Assembly: GCA_003173995.1 (NCBI GenBank)
Contig: PRDT01000004.1
Location: forward strand, 1 to 17,794
Length of the DNA: 17,794 bases
Source: Candidatus Levyibacteriota bacterium
Lineage (GTDB): Bacteria; Patescibacteriota; Microgenomatia; Levybacterales; UBA12049
Reading direction: 5' to 3'
Under the pieces are notes generated by a model, which was not told where the DNA came from, made no database searches, and saw only the letters and a list, made by a program, of their open reading frames with translations. The position numbers and the translations under genes are program-made. Below, in pieces: positions 13,257 to 17,794 of this stretch; within the stretch, counting starts at the first letter, position 1, and each line of letters begins with the position of its first letter.

Positions 13257-14009
13257 ATGGCAGGACGAATTATAGGACTAGTGGGCCCAATTGCGAGTGG
13301 GAAGACTGCAGCAGCAAAAGCATTAATAGGTGCAGGGTTTGAGAGATTTAGTCTTTCTGGCTTTGTTCAAAGAGCTGCTGGAACACTTCCAACAGATGAA
13401 CATGGGGTAAGACAAGGGATTGATTTGATTAATGTACAAGGACGTGCTCGTAGATATCTTCCTCTTACTTCCGAAGAATATGGGAGGATGAGAAGAGTTG
13501 AAGATTATACTGCAGCAGGGCTTTCTTTTAGACGAGAATATAATCCAGCTTATTTTGCAAAGGCAGTTACCCAGCAAATTCGAAGACGTTGGGAAGATGG
13601 GAGACTTTCTCGGGATGCAGATATTGTTATTGAAGGTATTCGAACACCAGAGGAAATAATGTATTTGCAGGAAGCTCTTGGCATGTATGCTATTGGGGTC
13701 ACGACAGGAACACGCGATGATATGACAGCAGGTCAAGCTGAAAGATGGGAGAGAGTTCTCAGACGGGAACGTGAAGAGCATAGACAAGGAGAACCAGAAA
13801 CTCCGGAGCAATTTGTAGAAATAGATAATTATGAATTAGGAGAAGGATTCCATATATGGGATGCATTACAATTGTGTGCTCAGGAAGGAAGTCTTATTGT
13901 GAATGCGGGTAAGCCAGTTCAGTATACTCGTAGAGAAGTCTTAGCTATTGCACGAGGCCTTAGTAATATAGAAGGTCAGACTCGATCAGCAGAGCGTGCT
14001 GCATACTAA
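13257..14009 (+). CDS. P-loop nucleotide kinase, dNMP/dephospho-CoA kinase-like
   Basis: A 250-residue protein with a Walker A motif G10-PIASGKT-17, followed by GAGFERFSLSGFVQ, the usual second element in dephospho-CoA-kinase-like and deoxynucleoside-monophosphate-kinase-like P-loop proteins. DIVIEGIRTPEEIMYLQ (about 122-138) matches the central IDGIRNPGEV-like strand of that group. The C-terminal IDNYELGEGFHIWDALQLCA and SLIVNAG fit the late helix and strand (D..E....Q..C....I.N.G). The likely role is phosphoryl transfer from ATP to a nucleotide or similar small acceptor in the cytoplasm; the acceptor cannot be read from sequence. It is lysine-poor (about four lysines), longer than typical CoaE, and divergent from RibA-like gene B. 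It precedes the uridine-kinase-like gene, which has its own promoter. Confidence 0.75.
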   Translation: MAGRIIGLVGPIASGKTAAAKALIGAGFERFSLSGFVQRAAGTLPTDEHGVRQGIDLINVQGRARRYLPLTSEEYGRMRRVEDYTAAGLSFRREYNPAYFAKAVTQQIRRRWEDGRLSRDADIVIEGIRTPEEIMYLQEALGMYAIGVTTGTRDDMTAGQAERWERVLRREREEHRQGEPETPEQFVEIDNYELGEGFHIWDALQLCAQEGSLIVNAGKPVQYTRREVLAIARGLSNIEGQTRSAERAAY

Positions 14010-14014
14010 TCCCC

Positions 14015-14043
14015 TTGTCTTCTTTCAATGGTTATGGTACAAC
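14015..14043 (+). promoter_or_regulatory. Promoter of the uridine-kinase-like gene, leaderless geometry
   Basis: TTGTCT (14015-14020), a 17-bp spacer, TACAAC (14038-14043), then 7 nt to ATG at 14051. It begins 5 nt after the stop of the preceding kinase gene. Confidence 0.5.
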
Positions 14044-14050
14044 TTTTCCA

Positions 14051-14608
14051 ATGAAGCCTCTTGTTGTCTTAGTTGCTGGTGGGTCTTGTTCGGGTAAATC
14101 TGAATTTGGCAAATGGTATCGCAACTCTCTTCTCATCGACTTGGATTCTTTTTATCTTCCCCTTTCCAATCTTCCTCATGGGAAAGATGGTGGTTATAAC
14201 TTTGATACTCCTGATGCGATTGGTATTGAAGAATGTGCGAAAGCAATTAAAGAGTTGCTCAGAAAAGGTGTTACTGAAATTCCTAAATATAGTTTTATCC
14301 AAAATGACAGGATAGGTACCCAGACAATCCGGCTTAAAAGAACAACAAAATTTATTGTTGTTGAAGGCATGTATACGCTCTACTCTCCCCTGTTGGATTT
14401 AGGAGATATAAAAATCTTTTTGGATACACCTGCAGAAATTCGTGTTGCCAGAAGAATGCTTCGAGACGTCAAAAGGAAAAATCGTACCAAGCAAGAAATT
14501 CTTTCAAATTTTGTCTTGGCTGAAGAAGGTTATCAAAAATATGTTGAGCCAACAAAGAAAAAAGCAGACCTTATTATCCCAATGAGCATGAATCCTATTA
14601 AGCTGTAG
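14051..14608 (+). CDS. Uridine kinase / phosphoribulokinase family protein
   Basis: A 185-residue protein. Walker A is GGSCSGKS (10-18), LIDLDSFYLPL (28-38) follows as in uridine kinase, then YNFDTPDAIG (49-58), PKYSF (78-82), FIVVEGMYTLYS (101-112), and FLDTPAEIRVARRMLRDVKR (123-142) as the lid region. KYVEPTKKKADLIIP near the end is also family-typical. Uridine kinase phosphorylates uridine and cytidine for pyrimidine salvage; family relatives act on other alcohols, so the substrate is likely but not certain. ATG at 14051 is preferred over 14015 because the longer form would begin inside the promoter and the family normally starts a few residues before Walker A. The 3' end overlaps the convergent M20 gene by 11 nt. 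Confidence 0.85.
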   Translation: MKPLVVLVAGGSCSGKSEFGKWYRNSLLIDLDSFYLPLSNLPHGKDGGYNFDTPDAIGIEECAKAIKELLRKGVTEIPKYSFIQNDRIGTQTIRLKRTTKFIVVEGMYTLYSPLLDLGDIKIFLDTPAEIRVARRMLRDVKRKNRTKQEILSNFVLAEEGYQKYVEPTKKKADLIIPMSMNPIKL

Positions 14609-15701
14609 GTGCTTTATTCAGCCACCAATCAATAATGGTATTGAAGTAGTCATAAATTTGTAGTGTCCCCTCGTCTGAAATGGTGCAATTTGCTTCATGA
14701 ATATCGTGCTTATCCCCTGTTCCAATAAGTGCAAAAAGTGAAGGAATAGCCTTTGAGATAAAGCAAAAATCTTCACATCCAAAAGAAAAAAGTGAAGGAT
14801 CTGACTTAATATGCCAATCTTGTTTGGTTGATAAGTAGGTCGTGATTTCTTGTGTGAGAGGCTTATTATTTTTGACAACAGGATAGCCATCATAATACGT
14901 TAGTTGAATTTTTGTATCCGTCAATTTCTCAATTCGTTTTATTTCTTGTACTAAAGATTGTTTAACTATTTTTTGCATACCATCATCCTTCATTCGAATA
15001 TCACCTTTTAAGATTGCATAATCCGCAACGGTATTTGCCTGAAGTCCACCTTGTGCAACGCCGATATTGATACGAATTTTTACGCCATATTTTTTCTGTA
15101 AAGACTTCACAAATAAAATGATGTGTGCTGCTCCCTCAAGCGCATCTTTTCCTTCAGGGGTATTCTTTACATGCACCATTTTTCCCGTTACAACTATTTC
15201 CATATAATCTCCTCTTGCCATAATTGGACCTGGAACAAGGGCTATCTCTCCAAGTGGCATAATTGGCCTTACATGGGTTGCAAAAGCATACTTTATTGAT
15301 GGAACGAGCTTCGCCTGCTCGGTAAGAAATGCTTTGGCCCCTGAAGGATAATTTTCTTCAGAAGGTTGGAAAAGAAAATAGATGGATTTTTTAGAAGAAG
15401 CAATTTTATCTTTATTTTTTAGTAAAGCGCCCATGAGGGCAGAAGTATGTGATGAATGTCCACAAATATGTGCAACTCTGTTATTCACTTTTAATCCATC
15501 AATATCACTTCGAAGAAGTATTGCTTCTTTTCCTTTACCGATTTTATACAGAAGGCCTGTTTTGGCATCCCCAAAGCCTTCTCCAACAGGTTCTATTGGC
15601 AGAAGTGACCTCAGTATATACTTTGTTGTTTTCTTCTCTTCCCAGCCAATTTCTGCCATTGTATTGAGTTGTTTTTTAAATCCAAGAATTTTTGCTTCCA
15701 T
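14598..15701 (-). CDS. M20 family (M20D-like) amidohydrolase / N-acyl amino acid deacylase
   Basis: A 367-residue metal-dependent hydrolase. Family positions are visible: LLRSDIDGL (62-70), the CGHSSHTSALMGA segment (80-92) with metal ligands C80 and H82, FQPSEE (111-116) with the catalytic and ligand glutamates, ATHV (141-144) with H143, EDFCF (310-314), and a late His in HDIHE (332-336). The usual CGHD is CGHS here. M20D enzymes remove acyl groups from amino acids or amino-acid conjugates, including N-acetylated sulfur amino acids. Start ATG 15701 lies 2 nt after the stop of the upstream gene and has AAAGGA at a usable distance, so the pair is an operon under the S-box-like leader. A sulfur-amino-acid substrate is an inference from that context. 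Confidence 0.88.
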   Translation of the reverse strand: MEAKILGFKKQLNTMAEIGWEEKKTTKYILRSLLPIEPVGEGFGDAKTGLLYKIGKGKEAILLRSDIDGLKVNNRVAHICGHSSHTSALMGALLKNKDKIASSKKSIYFLFQPSEENYPSGAKAFLTEQAKLVPSIKYAFATHVRPIMPLGEIALVPGPIMARGDYMEIVVTGKMVHVKNTPEGKDALEGAAHIILFVKSLQKKYGVKIRINIGVAQGGLQANTVADYAILKGDIRMKDDGMQKIVKQSLVQEIKRIEKLTDTKIQLTYYDGYPVVKNNKPLTQEITTYLSTKQDWHIKSDPSLFSFGCEDFCFISKAIPSLFALIGTGDKHDIHEANCTISDEGTLQIYDYFNTIIDWWLNKAPTA

Positions 15702-15703
15702 AG

Positions 15704-16906
15704 TTATACTTCCTTTGAATGCCAAAGATTGTTAGCTGGATTCAATGGGTAGGATCTCACTGAGCCATCAGGCTGCCCTAAATGAGCATGCATTGTCTGG
15801 TAAATTGTATCAAATCCTTGAGAGAGCTCAGGGGCAATTGCTAAATGTGGGACAAAATCAGGCTGTGCATTCATAGCAAAAGGTAATACAGCAAGCCAGG
15901 ATCTGAGAGGATCTTTTTGATCAAGATGACCAACTCGTCTATCACTTTCTCTTCTTTTTCTTCCTGGATGTGGAAGCTGCATCTCATCAAGTGCAGTAAA
16001 AAACGAGAGTGCCTGTTCGTGATGATCTGAATGATCGGGGAAAAAGCCGTTGGCTAAATTCAGAGACCAAACATATTGCCAGGTTGGGACTCCTGATAAG
16101 TGGGTGTAACCTAAGTCTCCGATCAATTGGGATACTTCTGCAACTGTATGTTTGAAAAATCCTCGAAATCCATTCTCTGATGTTTGGCCTGGGAAAGGAA
16201 TGGATTTTCCACGAAGTCCTCTATTTGCAACTTGCCACCACATGGTATACCACTCATTGAGTGCACTAGGTGTTGGATTATTAAAGGGAATAAATGCAAA
16301 AGGATCATCAATAAATCTTGCGAGTCTTTCTGCAGGTACCCAGAGAGCTTCGCCTTTCATACCAAGGCGCGAATCAAGTCTTTTTGTGGGGTCTGATGAG
16401 ACAATAGAAAATTCGACAGACTTATGAGGTGGAACATCTCTTTCTCCAGAATAATACCAATTTGTCCCGCCAAGAAAGCGAGATCTGTATGGGATATTTT
16501 CCTCAGCTACACCACCAATAGTTTGTAAATAATGAGGAGATGTCGCCTCAAGTGTCCCATCAAATTCCCTGTCTCGGAGCTTTAAATGGACAATAGGAGT
16601 TCCATCTGCATGATGAATGGTGAGTCCAATATTATCTAAATCTCTTGCATATCTGACGCCATATTCCTGTCCATCTCTATCTTGAATATGTCCTTCTCTC
16701 ACCATTTCATAGCCCTCTGTGTGAGCATTCACAATTGGTCGGTATTCAGGCTCAAGTTGTTCGGTCTCTGGGCGAAATCTTTCCAGAAAACCCGTACATG
16801 ACACAGCTTTCAATAATTGTCCATCAGTAATTCTGTGGAGAGGTGACGCTTCTAGGAGCTGTCTTTCTTGTCTTGGAATTTGTGGTTCAACGTATCGATC
16901 TTGCAT
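15704..16906 (-). CDS. Unknown 400-residue protein under S-box-like control
   Basis: ATG at 16906 (MQDRYVEPQIPRQE) is preferred to 16948 because the longer form would be translated through the terminator hairpin. I recognise no family. Residues about 75-110 contain beta-type segments (EYGVRYARDLDNIGLTIHHADG). The middle (about 235-330) is aromatic-rich, with NEWYTMWWQVANRG and then THLSGVPTWQYVWSLNLANG followed by DHSDHHE, a possible metal-binding or active-site His cluster. The last 70 residues (SWLAVLPFAMNAQPDFVPHL) are less polar. No signal peptide or clear membrane span is seen. It is followed after 2 nt by the M20 amidohydrolase gene. The upstream aptamer suggests a role in methionine, SAM or sulfur metabolism or transport; that is inference only. 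Confidence 0.78.
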   Translation of the reverse strand: MQDRYVEPQIPRQERQLLEASPLHRITDGQLLKAVSCTGFLERFRPETEQLEPEYRPIVNAHTEGYEMVREGHIQDRDGQEYGVRYARDLDNIGLTIHHADGTPIVHLKLRDREFDGTLEATSPHYLQTIGGVAEENIPYRSRFLGGTNWYYSGERDVPPHKSVEFSIVSSDPTKRLDSRLGMKGEALWVPAERLARFIDDPFAFIPFNNPTPSALNEWYTMWWQVANRGLRGKSIPFPGQTSENGFRGFFKHTVAEVSQLIGDLGYTHLSGVPTWQYVWSLNLANGFFPDHSDHHEQALSFFTALDEMQLPHPGRKRRESDRRVGHLDQKDPLRSWLAVLPFAMNAQPDFVPHLAIAPELSQGFDTIYQTMHAHLGQPDGSVRSYPLNPANNLWHSKEV

Positions 16907-16908
16907 AT

Positions 16909-16936
16909 AAAAAAACCTCTTTCCAATGGAAAGAGG
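16909..16936 (-). terminator. Expression-platform terminator of the S-box-like leader
   Basis: Minus strand: CCTCTTTCC, loop ATT, GGAAAGAGG (9 bp), then seven T. Start codon ATG follows after 2 nt. GTATC at 16940-16936, at the 5' edge of the stem, can pair with GATAC at 16969-16965, the 3' strand of aptamer P1. This provides an antiterminator and a SAM-off switch. Confidence 0.82.
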
Positions 16937-16964
16937 ATACAAGATCAATTACTTGCGTAATGCC

Positions 16965-17051
16965 GTATCATTCCTTCAATTGGAACTGGGAGCACCGTTG
17001 TAATTCGGTTGCTGGAAAGACTTTCACCAGGTGGTCCTTCACTCTTGATAC
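16965..17051 (-). promoter_or_regulatory. Short SAM riboswitch (S-box / SAM-I-like aptamer)
   Basis: Minus strand, 5' to 3'. P1 is GTATCA/TGATAC (17051-17046 with 16970-16965). AAGAG follows P1, as in S-boxes. P2 is GAAGGAC/GTCTTTC (17040-17034 with 17021-17015). The conserved AGCAACC comes next. P3 is ACCG/CGGT (17009-17006 with 16997-16994), then GGTGCT. P4 is TTCC/GGAA (16985-16982 with 16974-16971). CTGG in the P2 loop (17030-17027) can pair with CCAG in J3/4 (16989-16986), the known pseudoknot. P2 is shorter than in B. subtilis yitJ and shows no clear kink-turn, so it may be a reduced or SAM-I/IV-type variant. By family knowledge, SAM binding stabilises P1 and allows termination. Confidence 0.72.
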
Positions 17052-17057
17052 AACTTT

Positions 17058-17086
17058 ATTTAACCATGAAAGAAGGTAAAAAACAA
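17058..17086 (-). promoter_or_regulatory. Promoter of the S-box-like leader
   Basis: Minus strand: TTGTTT (17086-17081), a 17-bp spacer and TTAAAT (17063-17058). The expected start, about 7 nt on, is 17051, the first base of aptamer helix P1. It overlaps the upstream hairpin at 17073-17102. Confidence 0.5.
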
Positions 17087-17102
17087 TACCTCTTTTTACC
17101 TT
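17073..17102 (-). terminator. Probable terminator of the 177-residue protein gene
   Basis: A perfect 10-bp stem, AAGGTAAAAA with TTTTTACCTT, and a 10-nt loop, 46 nt after the stop at 17148. The T-run lies inside the stem instead of after it, so efficiency is uncertain; it could act in both directions. Confidence 0.45.
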
Positions 17103-17147
17103 GAATGGTAGTAGTAACTCGAGAAGCAAACAATCTTCTTTTTCTTT

Positions 17148-17681
17148 CTATCTTTGTGAATACTCTGGTACTTCTTTATACTGGTCGTTTTCATATATAC
17201 CTCGGGCATGGGGATCTGGATCAAATTTAGTTGTTCGTGATCTTCGTGCACGAGCAGCATCAGCAAGTACCCTCTCTGCAACATACAAGGCGTATACTGC
17301 GATATCTTGTCTTTCACCACGTAGCGTATCAATGAGAGGTTGTGCACTCAGCGGAGGAGTTCCTACATCAGATCTTCGAGGTTCCCTCTCATATCTTTGA
17401 TTGGATACTCCCCTTCTTGTCGTAACAGTTATATCCAAAGTTAGGGGTAGATGGTGTTGGTCAAATGTGGTTGTTGCCCTTATGCTATTTCCTGTCGGAA
17501 GTTCTTGCACGAGTATGCTATTTGTTGTATCGCTTGGTTCTTCAGTAATACTATATCTTCTTCCTCGAAAAGTTGCAGTGAGAGTAACTGGTTCGCCAAG
17601 GAGTCTTTGTGTTGCACTTACTGCTAGTGGATGAATACGTGGTGGTATCTGTGGATCGTAGATATCAAGTCTTTTTGCCAT
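17148..17681 (-). CDS. Unknown 177-residue protein
   Basis: ATG at 17681 (MAKRLDIYDPQIPPR) is preferred to 17714, which would overlap the end of the preceding gene; no Shine-Dalgarno decides between them. I recognise no family. Residues 30-100 look beta-rich (EPVTLTATFRGRRYSITEEP and DQHHLPLTLDITVTTRR). Residues 115-155 are probably one long helix (RQDIAVYALYVAERVLADAA) ending in a run of Arg. Only three lysines and no cysteine are present. It follows the partial gene by 35 nt on the same strand and may be cotranscribed; a TATAAC at about 17721-17716 could alternatively serve as its -10. Downstream is a hairpin and then the S-box-like leader. Confidence 0.7.
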   Translation of the reverse strand: MAKRLDIYDPQIPPRIHPLAVSATQRLLGEPVTLTATFRGRRYSITEEPSDTTNSILVQELPTGNSIRATTTFDQHHLPLTLDITVTTRRGVSNQRYEREPRRSDVGTPPLSAQPLIDTLRGERQDIAVYALYVAERVLADAARARRSRTTKFDPDPHARGIYENDQYKEVPEYSQR

Positions 17682-17716
17682 ATCGATTTGCAGGAAGGAA
17701 AAAATAACTAACAAGG

Positions 17717-17794
17717 TTATAGCATGTCTGCAGTTATCTCTCCATTGTCTTCAATCGTTATTTTCATTATGCCTCCTGTTGAAATGTATGGCTT
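17717..17794 (-). CDS. C-terminal end of an unknown gene, cut by the window edge
   Basis: The minus-strand frame is open from the window edge to TAA at 17717, giving the last 25 residues KPYISTGGIMKITIEDNGEI plus TADML. Alternatively the internal ATG at 17767, with AGGAGG 4 nt before it, would start a 16-residue peptide, so the true gene boundary cannot be decided here. No family can be named. Confidence 0.45.
   Translation of the reverse strand, partial: KPYISTGGIMKITIEDNGEITADML

Noticed and set aside
16907..17050. T-box or FMN riboswitch as the leader of the 400-residue gene.
   Set aside because: No T-box GGGTGG-ACC sequence and no FMN-element core are present; AAGAG, AGCAACC, GGTGCT and the P1 pairing fit the S-box.

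Overview
The window is a compact, AT-leaning bacterial chromosome segment using the standard code. Genes are packed on both strands, many with no recognisable Shine-Dalgarno site and a sigma70-type -10 box only 6-14 nt before the ATG. Together with the many lineage-specific unknown proteins, this suggests a Candidate Phyla Radiation (Patescibacteria) bacterium, possibly Microgenomates. That placement is an inference; there is no rRNA or ribosomal protein gene here to confirm it. I see no tRNA, rRNA, CRISPR array or insertion sequence.

Layout. 1-1034 (-): partial unknown protein with a possible nucleotidyltransferase signature. 1126-2067 (+): complete XerC/XerD-type tyrosine recombinase. 2169-7431: four unknown genes, including a cysteine-free 1128-residue protein (2670-6056, -). 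7428-8711 (-): two-gene unit with an RmlC-like cupin and a membrane-anchored SIMPL (DUF541) protein. 8749-10128 (-) and 11520-12908 (-): two divergent GTP cyclohydrolase II (RibA)-like proteins with extra N-terminal regions. They flank a dCTP deaminase (10962-11471, -) and an unknown gene (10367-11002, +). 13257-14608 (+): two P-loop kinases, one dNMP/dephospho-CoA-kinase-like and one uridine-kinase-like. 14598-16906 (-): M20 amidohydrolase and an unknown 400-residue protein, behind what reads as a short SAM (S-box) riboswitch. 17148-17794 (-): one unknown gene and the C-terminal end of another.

Regulation is the most striking part. The two RibA-like genes share an unusual leader: a promoter with a common upstream motif, a strong hairpin plus U7 at the transcription start, an A/C-rich stretch, a further hairpin, and a second terminator just before the gene. 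The first hairpins share a 21-nt identical stretch. A third gene (400 residues) also has a terminator ending 2 nt before its ATG, there controlled by the S-box-like aptamer. One RibA-like promoter carries a perfect 16-bp palindrome between -35 and -10.

Working model (inference): the window mixes nucleotide metabolism (RibA-like pair, dCTP deaminase, two nucleotide-type kinases, possible nucleotidyltransferase) with a SAM-responsive operon. Many of the unknown proteins are strongly lysine-poor and arginine-rich, unlike the recognisable housekeeping proteins beside them.
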